Positions 1 through 6,815 of a stretch of 16,237 bases of DNA are shown here, one piece after another. The notes beneath the pieces were generated by a model. It searched no databases, was not told the origin of the DNA, and saw only the letters and a program-made list of their open reading frames with translations. Each line of letters begins with the position of its first letter. Within the stretch, counting starts at the first letter, position 1. A program made the position numbers and the translations under genes. The stretch is from Porticoccus sp002341315 (GTDB lineage Bacteria; Pseudomonadota; Gammaproteobacteria; Pseudomonadales; Porticoccaceae), in the NCBI RefSeq assembly GCF_047634355.1, contig NZ_JBLIAL010000023.1. One strand, given 5' to 3'.

Positions 1-35
1 GTAGTTTTCCAGAGAGACTGCTTTCAAAGAATCTA

Positions 36-905
36 TTAGACATCATAGGAATCCAATTTAGATTCAATGTATATTTTTTTTGAATGATCTTTATATAGGC
101 TATTTATTTTTTTTGTTAAGACTCTATTCTTATTATTAATCTTCCAAAGTTCATCCTCGCGAACTATACTACCAAACGATTGATCTGAATGAATCATTCT
201 ATCGCTGTAGGTTATATCCAGCTCTTGACAAAGATTTAACAATGAAGAAAAAGGATCAGAAATCAAATCTTCATACTTAACGAGTATATCTTTAGATATC
301 GCTAGTCGGGACTTGGTAATATTGAAATCGTGATTCCATTTTTTTATGGCATCATCCACTGAAAACCCTTTCCAGAATTTTCGTCGCCAGCCACCAAATC
401 TTGCCCACTGCTGCGGGTTATCCTGTGTAGCCCGAACCAAAGAATCCACCACATCCAAGCCATTTCTAACCATATGAATAATACAAGCATCCGGAATCCT
501 TTTTTGAATCTCATTAACACAATATAAGTGCATAGGAGTCTTCTCTACCCAGATATTCTTTTTATTTTCTATGGTGATATCATCCATAAAATCAACAAAT
601 GGACGGTAGTAATCTGACTGAAAAATTCCAATATTGTAGACATTACACAAGGATTCACCCCCTGCTTCTCTTACAATATTCTCAAAGTGTTTCCTTACTT
701 TTATGGCAGGCCATAACATATAATTTTTAAATGGGTTTTTTGATACTAGAGCTCTTGAGAAAAAATATGTTTCAGGTAAGGAGTACACATCAGGATGAGC
801 CGCTAACATGCCTTGCAGTAAGGTTGTACCTGATCGCGGACAGCCAACGATAAAAATCCTTTTTTTTATTGCTAGCCTATAAGATTTTTTTTTGTATCTA
901 TTCAT
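36..905 (-). CDS. Sulfotransferase family protein (PAPS-dependent type)
   Basis: A 289-residue protein of the P-loop sulfotransferase fold, expected to move a sulfuryl group from PAPS to an acceptor; the acceptor cannot be told from sequence. Seen: the 5'-phosphosulfate loop GCPRSGTTLL at residues 21-30 near the N-terminus, the EKTP segment at 121-124, the 3'-phosphate segment HMVRNGLDVVDSL at about 144-156, and the KYEDL motif at 210-214. This is the arrangement of the Sulfotransfer_3-type bacterial enzymes and the length fits. No signal peptide or membrane segment is visible, so it is probably cytoplasmic. Its ATG overlaps the end of the upstream gene by 8 bp and has no clear Shine-Dalgarno, which suggests translational coupling. 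The coding sequence is strikingly AT-rich compared with uvrA and everything to the right, suggesting transfer. It is the last of three sulfotransferase-like genes visible in this run. Confidence 0.85.
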   Translation of the reverse strand: MNRYKKKSYRLAIKKRIFIVGCPRSGTTLLQGMLAAHPDVYSLPETYFFSRALVSKNPFKNYMLWPAIKVRKHFENIVREAGGESLCNVYNIGIFQSDYYRPFVDFMDDITIENKKNIWVEKTPMHLYCVNEIQKRIPDACIIHMVRNGLDVVDSLVRATQDNPQQWARFGGWRRKFWKGFSVDDAIKKWNHDFNITKSRLAISKDILVKYEDLISDPFSSLLNLCQELDITYSDRMIHSDQSFGSIVREDELWKINNKNRVLTKKINSLYKDHSKKIYIESKLDSYDV

Positions 906-1644
906 TACAGTTTATTTTTTTATAGCCGAATGCTTGCATGACACTTTCATCCAGGGATTGGTTTATTCTGGATATCTGATCCAGAGTCAACTTTTCCAAC
1001 CATCTACGATTCAGATAGTAATCTTTGTAAAATGCCAGGTTATTTTTTCCTCCCTTAACATCCTCATTGATATTGACCGAACAGGCCGCCTTCTTAACAA
1101 GAGAAAATCTGTCTTGAATCAATTGAAGCCAGACATCAGGCGCACTTAAAATTGATTCATAGGGAATAGTCAGCCCTTGTGCATAATTACAAAGCTCAGC
1201 ATATGACCTATTTTTCTTATTCCACATATCCATAGGAGATTTATACGGGTCAGCATGCCGCTCTCGCAAAACAGTTTTGCACTCCCTGCGTATAAATTGA
1301 TCAAATGTTTGCTGCTCTGTATGTAAATGGTAAGGACGACGAAACATCGAGAGCAGCCACGCATAGGGATTTTTTGCAATAGCAACAAACCCAACACTGT
1401 CTTTCATACCTACGCTTTCCAGGAAGTTGTTTGTGGGCGCCACAGCATGCTTCCAACCAAGATTTTTGTGTTGCGTTTTTTTAAAGTAGTAATCCCTAAC
1501 AAATTCACAACCTAGCGTCTTATTGAGCAACCTCGGTATTGAGCCCGGCAAAAAAGCAGCATGGAAGTTCTCATTGATAATTTTTTCAATATAGTTAGTT
1601 CCAGAATTTCTCTCGCCAATTATTTTTATATACTCAACAGGCAT
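898..1644 (-). CDS. Sulfotransferase-like P-loop protein
   Basis: A 248-residue protein. The N-terminus carries GERNSGTNYIEKII (residues 10-23), a P-loop-like segment shaped like the PAPS-binding loop of sulfotransferases. A second block, AIAKNPYAWLLSMFRRPYH (88-106), resembles the 3'-phosphate-binding segment (normally R-x-P-x-x). Here Lys-Asn-Pro replaces Arg-x-Pro, so it is a divergent member. Nothing else in the protein identifies an acceptor. The ATG at 1644 is preceded by AAGGG about 6 nt upstream, a usable ribosome site. The stop overlaps the start of the downstream sulfotransferase gene by 8 bp, and the gap to the upstream gene is 23 bp, so the three form one transcription unit. Like its neighbours it is AT-rich. 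The alternative is another P-loop kinase or transferase; I favour sulfotransferase because of the context. Confidence 0.7.
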   Translation of the reverse strand: MPVEYIKIIGERNSGTNYIEKIINENFHAAFLPGSIPRLLNKTLGCEFVRDYYFKKTQHKNLGWKHAVAPTNNFLESVGMKDSVGFVAIAKNPYAWLLSMFRRPYHLHTEQQTFDQFIRRECKTVLRERHADPYKSPMDMWNKKNRSYAELCNYAQGLTIPYESILSAPDVWLQLIQDRFSLVKKAACSVNINEDVKGGKNNLAFYKDYYLNRRWLEKLTLDQISRINQSLDESVMQAFGYKKINCNE

Positions 1645-1667
1645 GCATCACCCTTTCTTAGCTGGCG

Positions 1668-2393
1668 CTATATTCTATAGCCATTGTTGTAATATATTTT
1701 TCTAAGTATTTCAAAAACCCTAAATTTTAGAATTGATAGCGCTGATACACTAAACCCGTCCCATGTATCCGGAATTTTATATCCCCACTTCAGTATGAAA
1801 GGGCCAAACACATCCAACGCATGCTCGATCACTTCCTCGCTGTCATAGTAATCCAGGAACGATTCTTTTCCCTGTGTTTTATTAACTATGGGCAACGCCC
1901 TCTTCAGATCAATACCAATATTTTTTTCGATAACATACGAGAATTCTTCAGCTATCTGCTCAAAACGAATAATATAATCCATTTTATGGAAATACGCTGC
2001 GTTCATATTATCAAAAGGTTTTTTAAAGAACATGATCAAATATTGACCAAAATCAGAATTATTTTCTTCTACATATTTTCTAATCTTCAATTTTTTATCA
2101 GTAATAAAACCACCGTTGACTTTCAATTTATCCGGGCTTGTATAATTACCCTTGTGGTTATTTTTTATTTTTAGAAAAACACTTACAGCCTCATCCAAGG
2201 GGTTCCTAACACCAGAAAAAATATAATATTTTTTTTCGTCCTCACTCGCCTGACGCAAAAACTCGATATATTGAGAGTGTTTTTTAAGGATTGGATGCCC
2301 ATGGTAATTCGCTATCAACTCCTCTGAAATTGAAGTCGAACCAGTATGAGGAACCTCGACAAAGAGGTATTTGTATTTGTGACTAATGATCAT
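1668..2393 (-). CDS. Sulfotransferase family 2-like protein
   Basis: A 241-residue protein beginning MIISHKYKYLFVEVPHTGST, where VEVPHTGSTSIS (residues 12-23) is the PAPS loop in the form used by carbohydrate and HNK-1-type sulfotransferases (the usual pattern is K-x-x-x-T/S-S/T after a Pro). The segment FSGVRNPLDEAVSVF (59-73) matches the R-x-P 3'-phosphate motif (R63, P65, S71). It is therefore probably a cytoplasmic sulfotransferase acting on a sugar or glycan, but the substrate is inference. No strong Shine-Dalgarno stands before the ATG; the upstream ORF ends 10 bp before it, so coupling or a leaderless-like start is possible. AT-rich, as the other two. Confidence 0.75.
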   Translation of the reverse strand: MIISHKYKYLFVEVPHTGSTSISEELIANYHGHPILKKHSQYIEFLRQASEDEKKYYIFSGVRNPLDEAVSVFLKIKNNHKGNYTSPDKLKVNGGFITDKKLKIRKYVEENNSDFGQYLIMFFKKPFDNMNAAYFHKMDYIIRFEQIAEEFSYVIEKNIGIDLKRALPIVNKTQGKESFLDYYDSEEVIEHALDVFGPFILKWGYKIPDTWDGFSVSALSILKFRVFEILRKIYYNNGYRI

Positions 2394-2403
2394 AAATTAG
2401 TAA

Positions 2404-2742
2404 TTAATCTCTATAGAGGCTCATTTTTTGTTTCTCTGAGGTGCTGAGATTGGCCAGAGAAAGGAATTTTAAGCGAACAGTAGCGACATATGGCCAATTT
2501 ACTGTCTTCCATTTATTCGATATGCCACGGGCCGATATTGTATCAAGCATACTCGATCTGCTGGCAGCGCCCGCTTTTATTTTAGATGGTTTTAGGCACG
2601 GTTCCCCCTCATTTTCAGTAATATTTCCTACCACCAATCCCGCTGCCCAGTCTTTCAGCATTGCCACCCCTGATATAAACATGCTGGATACTTGCTTTCC
2701 CACCCCGAGTTCACCATGATTTCCGGTTTGCTCCCTGGACAC
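2404..2742 (-). CDS. Unrecognised ORF at the head of the sulfotransferase cluster
   Basis: An open frame of up to 112 codons (GTG start). I do not recognise it. A more likely start may be the ATG at 2682 (92 codons), which has GGAAAG about 12 nt upstream; the GTG at 2742 has no Shine-Dalgarno. There are no transmembrane stretches, cysteine clusters or nucleotide-binding loops; the product would be basic. In favour of a real gene: it reads in the same direction as the three sulfotransferase genes and its TAA lies 10 bp before the next ATG. Against: an overlapping plus-strand frame of 92 codons covers most of the same DNA, and base composition is intermediate between the island and uvrA. It could be a decayed remnant or just the spacer upstream of uvrA. 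Confidence 0.25.
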   Translation of the reverse strand: MSREQTGNHGELGVGKQVSSMFISGVAMLKDWAAGLVVGNITENEGEPCLKPSKIKAGAASRSSMLDTISARGISNKWKTVNWPYVATVRLKFLSLANLSTSEKQKMSLYRD

Positions 2743-2750
2743 CTATTTTA

Positions 2751-5576
2751 ATGGAACACATCTCGATACGTGGTGCTCGCACCCACAACCTGAAGGCCGT
2801 TGACCTCGATCTGCCCCGCGACAAGCTGATCGTGGTGACCGGCTTGTCCGGCTCCGGCAAATCCTCCCTGGCTTTTGACACGCTCTATGCGGAGGGTCAG
2901 CGTCGCTATGTGGAATCCCTGTCTGCGTATGCCCGGCAGTTCCTCTCAATGATGGAAAAGCCGGATGTGGAGCACATTGAGGGGCTGTCCCCCGCCATCT
3001 CCATCGAACAGAAGTCCACTTCACACAATCCCCGCTCCACCGTGGGCACGATCACCGAAATCCACGATTACCTGCGTCTGCTCTTTGCGCGGGTTGGGGA
3101 GCCCCGCTGCCCAGAACACAATGAACCGCTGGCGGCACAAACCATCAGTCAGATGGTAGATCAGGTGCTCGCCCTGCCCGACGAGAGCCGTCTGATGCTG
3201 TTGGCCCCGATTATTCGCGGCCGCAAGGGGGAGCATATTCATGTGTTTCAAACCCTCAGGGCGCAGGGGTTTATCCGGGTGCGGGTGGACGGTCTGGTGG
3301 TGGACCTCGATGATGTACCGATTCTGGAAAAGAACAAGAAGCACGACATCGAAGTGGTGGTTGACCGCTTCAAGGTCAAACCCGATCTGCAGCTACGGCT
3401 GGCGGAATCGTTTGAAACAGCCCTGAATCTCTCGGAAGGTCTGGCTGTCATCACCGGGATGGAGGGTGAACAGTTCAAGGAGCAGGTATTTTCCTCCCGC
3501 TTCGCCTGCCCTGTCTGCAACTACAGCATCGACGAGCTGGAACCTCGGATGTTTTCCTTCAACAACCCGGCCGGTGCCTGCCCCGGTTGCGATGGTCTCG
3601 GCGTCAAGCAGTTCTTCGATATCGACCGGGTCGTGCAACACCCCGAGGTATCCATTGCCGAGGGCGCGATTCGCAGCTGGGATCGCAAAAACCTGTTTTA
3701 TTTCAATATGCTGACCTCGCTGGCCGACCACTACGGTTTCGACATCAATACGCCCTTTGAGCAGCTCAGCCCACAACAACAGCAGGTGGTGCTGTTTGGC
3801 AGCGGTGAGGAAGTCGTCACCTTCAACTACGTGAATGACAAAGGTACCGTCTTCAAACGTGCCCATCATTTTGAGGGCATTGTCCCCAATATGGAGCGCC
3901 GCTACCGGGAGACCGAGTCGCAGATGGTGCGGGAGGATCTGGCAAAATACCTGAGCACCCAAAGCTGCCCCGAATGCAAGGGTGCCCGGTTGCGCAAATC
4001 GGCGCGGCATGTGTTTATCGACGAGAAGACCCTGCCAGAGGTGGGCAATATCCCCGTGGGCGAACTGACGGACTATTACGAGCAACTCAGCCTTTCCGGC
4101 AGCCGTGGCCAGATCGCCGAAAAAATCCTCAAGGAAATCCGCGACCGCCTGCGCTTTCTGGTGGATGTCGGCCTGAATTATCTGAACCTGAACCGCAGCG
4201 CTGAGACCCTGTCCGGCGGGGAAGCTCAACGGATTCGCCTGGCCAGCCAGATCGGTGCCGGTCTGGTGGGTGTCATGTACATTCTCGATGAACCGTCAAT
4301 CGGTCTGCACCAGCGGGATAACGAGCGGCTACTGGCTACACTTACCCGTCTGCGCGACTTGGGCAACACAGTGATCGTGGTGGAGCACGATGAAGAGGCG
4401 ATTCGTGCGGCAGACTATATTGTCGATATCGGCCCCGGCGCCGGTGTGCACGGCGGCGAGGTTGTCGCACGCGGCACCTACGAGGATATTATCAATGCAC
4501 CGAACTCCCTGACCGGAGACTACCTGTCCGGACGGAAAATGATTGCAGTTCCGGCCAGCCGCACCAAAGCAGGCAGACAGGAGTTGCGATTGCTGGGCGC
4601 CAGCGGCAACAACCTGCAACAGGTCGATCTGACTCTGCCATTGGGCCTGTTCACCTGTATTACCGGCGTGTCCGGTTCCGGCAAATCAACCCTGATCAAC
4701 GGCACCCTCTACCCCCTCGCTGCCACGGTGCTCAATAAAGCCACCACACTCAAGGCCGCTTCCCATCAGGACGTGGAGGGACTGGATCTGCTGGACAAGT
4801 GCGTGGATATCGACCAGAGCCCCATTGGTCGCACCCCTCGCTCCAACCCTGCCACCTACACCGGTATTTTTACCCCTATCCGGGAACTGTTTGCCGGCAC
4901 CCAGGAAGCCCGCTCACGGGGCTACAAACCGGGTCGTTTCAGCTTCAATGTCAAGGGTGGTCGCTGCGAGGCCTGTCAGGGCGACGGTGTCACCAAAGTG
5001 GAAATGCATTTTCTGCCGGACATCTATGTGCCCTGCGATGTCTGCAAAGGGCACCGCTATAACCGCGAGACACTGGAAATTCGCTACAAGGGCAAGAATA
5101 TCCACGAGGTGCTGGACATGACCGTGGAGGATGCCTGGGATTTCTTTGAGGCGCTGCCCGCCATTGCCCGCAAACTGCAAACCCTGATCGACGTGGGCCT
5201 GTCCTACATCCGTCTGGGACAGGCGGCCACCACCCTGTCCGGTGGCGAAGCCCAGCGGGTGAAGTTATCGCGTGAGCTGTCCAAGCGAGATACCGGCAAT
5301 ACCCTGTATATTCTCGATGAGCCCACCACCGGACTGCATTTTCACGATATCCAGCAATTGCTGGCCGTGTTGCACCGGCTGAGGGATCACGGCAATACCG
5401 TCGTCGTGATCGAGCACAACCTCGATGTGATAAAAACCGCCGATTGGGTAGTGGACCTCGGGCCGGAAGGTGGCTCAGGCGGCGGACAGATTATCGCCAC
5501 CGGCACGCCGGAACAGGTGGCCACTGCCGAGCAATCCCACACCGGGCAATTCCTGCGCAAACTGTTGGACAGTTAG
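2751..5576 (+). CDS. uvrA: Excinuclease ABC subunit A
   Basis: UvrA forms a dimer that scans DNA with UvrB and recognises bulky lesions, starting nucleotide excision repair. At 941 residues it matches the usual length. Two ABC ATPase modules are complete: Walker A GLSGSGKS at 31-38 and GVSGSGKST at 639-647, signatures LSGGEAQR at 487-494 and 829-836, Walker B YILDEP at 510-515 and 853-858. The first zinc module has cysteines 253, 256, 277 and 280; the second, which contacts damaged DNA, has 739, 742, 762 and 765. The start at 2751 gives the standard N-terminus (M-E-H-I-S-I-R-G-A-R); only a weak TGGA lies upstream. A possible sigma-70 promoter, TTGCTT - 17 bp - CATGAT, lies at 2692-2720. I see no LexA box in the 350 bp upstream, although uvrA is SOS-controlled in E. 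coli. Confidence 0.99.
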   Translation: MEHISIRGARTHNLKAVDLDLPRDKLIVVTGLSGSGKSSLAFDTLYAEGQRRYVESLSAYARQFLSMMEKPDVEHIEGLSPAISIEQKSTSHNPRSTVGTITEIHDYLRLLFARVGEPRCPEHNEPLAAQTISQMVDQVLALPDESRLMLLAPIIRGRKGEHIHVFQTLRAQGFIRVRVDGLVVDLDDVPILEKNKKHDIEVVVDRFKVKPDLQLRLAESFETALNLSEGLAVITGMEGEQFKEQVFSSRFACPVCNYSIDELEPRMFSFNNPAGACPGCDGLGVKQFFDIDRVVQHPEVSIAEGAIRSWDRKNLFYFNMLTSLADHYGFDINTPFEQLSPQQQQVVLFGSGEEVVTFNYVNDKGTVFKRAHHFEGIVPNMERRYRETESQMVREDLAKYLSTQSCPECKGARLRKSARHVFIDEKTLPEVGNIPVGELTDYYEQLSLSGSRGQIAEKILKEIRDRLRFLVDVGLNYLNLNRSAETLSGGEAQRIRLASQIGAGLVGVMYILDEPSIGLHQRDNERLLATLTRLRDLGNTVIVVEHDEEAIRAADYIVDIGPGAGVHGGEVVARGTYEDIINAPNSLTGDYLSGRKMIAVPASRTKAGRQELRLLGASGNNLQQVDLTLPLGLFTCITGVSGSGKSTLINGTLYPLAATVLNKATTLKAASHQDVEGLDLLDKCVDIDQSPIGRTPRSNPATYTGIFTPIRELFAGTQEARSRGYKPGRFSFNVKGGRCEACQGDGVTKVEMHFLPDIYVPCDVCKGHRYNRETLEIRYKGKNIHEVLDMTVEDAWDFFEALPAIARKLQTLIDVGLSYIRLGQAATTLSGGEAQRVKLSRELSKRDTGNTLYILDEPTTGLHFHDIQQLLAVLHRLRDHGNTVVVIEHNLDVIKTADWVVDLGPEGGSGGGQIIATGTPEQVATAEQSHTGQFLRKLLDS

Positions 5577-5581
5577 GTCTT

Positions 5582-5627
5582 CTGTCACCATGCAACCCCG
5601 CGCAGAAACCGGTAGCAGTCATTTTTT
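5582..5627 (+). terminator. Possible weak terminator after uvrA
   Basis: CTGTCACC (5582-5589) can pair with GGTAGCAG (5611-5618) with one G-T wobble and one mismatch, leaving a 21-nt loop, and six Ts follow at 5622-5627. It is positioned right after the uvrA stop. The long loop and the imperfect stem make it a weak candidate. Confidence 0.3.
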
Positions 5628-5667
5628 CTATTCGGGTATTGTTATTTCGGGAAACATGGCTAAACTA

Positions 5668-5683
5668 CTGTATAAATATACAG
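5668..5683. promoter_or_regulatory. LexA binding site (SOS box)
   Basis: CTGTATAAATATACAG is CTGT-N8-ACAG, almost the full E. coli LexA consensus (CTGTATATATATACAG), differing at a single central base; the two flanking bases on the left (TA) also fit. The symmetric arms are intact. It lies 92 bp after the uvrA stop and 15 bp before the ATG of a 60-codon ORF. The TATAAA inside it (5671-5676) could be the -10 element of the promoter it would block, although no good -35 stands 17 bp upstream. A site this close to consensus in the only sizeable gap of this region is unlikely to be chance. The presence of a LexA of the E. coli type in this organism is assumed. Confidence 0.85.
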
Positions 5684-5698
5684 ACTGGACGAATAACC

Positions 5699-5881
5699 AT
5701 GTTTTCATCAAGACTTGTCTACCAATTCCGCTCCCGGATTCGACTGGCAAAATATGCCAGTCACTATCAAAAAAACCGCAAGCTGTTTGGCTGTGATGCG
5801 CATCCGGTCACCCTGGGGCCAGAGCAGCTGAGTCGCTTTTTTGCCTTTGTCGCCAACAATGAACGACAGCAGTGCCGCTAA
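5699..5881 (+). CDS. Candidate SOS-controlled small protein, unrecognised
   Basis: A 60-codon ORF starting MFSSRLVYQFRSRIRLAKYA. I do not recognise the family. The N-terminal half is strongly basic with arginines and lysines spaced among hydrophobic residues, the pattern of an amphipathic, possibly nucleic-acid- or membrane-surface-binding helix. The C-terminal half (PEQLSRFFAFVANNERQQCR) is a probable second helix. There is no membrane-spanning stretch, so it is not an obvious TisB-type toxin; the two cysteines are at 32 and 59. A TGGAC lies 8 nt before the ATG. The near-perfect LexA box ends 15 bp upstream, so a transcript starting just after it would have a very short leader. The frame stays open upstream into the uvrA 3' end, but this ATG is the first that follows the box. 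The gene converges on mscS. It is real if the LexA site is driving it; otherwise the box may serve an RNA. Confidence 0.55.
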   Translation: MFSSRLVYQFRSRIRLAKYASHYQKNRKLFGCDAHPVTLGPEQLSRFFAFVANNERQQCR

Positions 5882-5919
5882 GGGAATAACTCGCCGCCGT
5901 CCCGGTTAGTCGGCAGAGG

Positions 5920-6807
5920 CTACTCCTCAGCTTCAGGAACACTGGACGCCAGCGGTACCGAGGAGGAACGCAGGTGCAGATCCCGCTGTGGGAAGGGTAT
6001 CTCGATGTGGTTGTCAACCAGCGCCCGGTGAATCGCCAGCAGGTATTCTGACCTGACAAACCCGGCCCGCTTGATCATCTCTCCTCTCACCCAGACCGAC
6101 AGGGAAAAATCCAGACTGCTGTCGCCAAACCCCTTCATAATTACAAAAGTTTGACGGTTATTACCTTCATAGGTCAGTGGCACAGCTTTTGCGGCCGCCA
6201 GCACCACCGCCAGAACCTTGTCGGTATCCGAGCCGTAGGCCACACCAAAGGGAATGCTAAAACGGCGCTCGTCGTCTTCCAGGGTCCAGTTATTCACCCG
6301 TCCGTTAATAAACTCCGAGTTCGGCACCAGGATATCGGCATTGTCCAGGGTGCGGATCAGGGTGCTGCGGATATTAATCTGCCTGACTTCGCCGAACAGA
6401 TCGGCTTCCAGTTCCACAAAGTCACCGACCCGCAGGGACTTTTCGAACAGAATGATGATTCCGGAAATAAAGTTGTTGGCAATGTTCTGCAAGCCAAAAC
6501 CAATCCCCACACCCAGAGCACCGGCCACCAGCAACATCTTGTCAAGACTGAAACCGAGGCTGGACAGGCCCACCAGAAACCCCACCAGCAGGATGATGTA
6601 GCTGAGCAACTGGGTAAAGGTGTACAGCTGGCTGGGTGAAATGCGGCTGCGGGCGCCCACCAGACGGGTGAGAACCCGACTGATACGCCGCGCCATCACC
6701 AGGGTCACAGTCATAATCAGGACAAACTGAACCACATCGGCCAGTGTGAGCACGTAATCGCCGATTTCCAGCAGTCTGAATTGCAGCCATTCGTTTAATG
6801 CCTTCAT
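5920..6807 (-). CDS. MscS-family mechanosensitive ion channel
   Basis: A small-conductance mechanosensitive channel subunit of 295 residues, which in the family forms a heptameric inner-membrane pore that opens on hypo-osmotic shock. Hydrophobic segments lie at about 22-39, 64-84 and 91-122; the last is the pore-lining helix, with the Gly/Ala-rich GALGVGIGFGLQNIANNF, followed by the conserved FEKSLRVGDFVE entry to the cytoplasmic beta domain and VPNSEFINGRVNNW. The reading frame can also start one codon earlier at GTG 6810, but AGGGG lies 5 nt from the ATG at 6807 and only 2 nt from the GTG, so the ATG is preferred. That AGGGG overlaps the corA stop codon, making coupled translation with corA likely. 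The C-terminal tail after the alpha/beta domain is short and Ser/Val-rich. Confidence 0.93.
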   Translation of the reverse strand: MKALNEWLQFRLLEIGDYVLTLADVVQFVLIMTVTLVMARRISRVLTRLVGARSRISPSQLYTFTQLLSYIILLVGFLVGLSSLGFSLDKMLLVAGALGVGIGFGLQNIANNFISGIIILFEKSLRVGDFVELEADLFGEVRQINIRSTLIRTLDNADILVPNSEFINGRVNNWTLEDDERRFSIPFGVAYGSDTDKVLAVVLAAAKAVPLTYEGNNRQTFVIMKGFGDSSLDFSLSVWVRGEMIKRAGFVRSEYLLAIHRALVDNHIEIPFPQRDLHLRSSSVPLASSVPEAEE

Positions 6808-6815
6808 CACAGCCC

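Noticed and set aside
2440..2460. CTGAGATTGGCCAG considered as a LexA box before uvrA
   Set aside because: The CTG and CAG are 8 bp apart rather than 10 and the arms are not of the CTGT/ACAG type.
3393..4229. 278-codon minus-strand ORF inside uvrA
   Set aside because: Exactly antisense to conserved UvrA zinc-finger and ATPase sequence, Ala/Val/His-rich as antisense readings of GC-rich genes are; no ribosome site needed to explain it.
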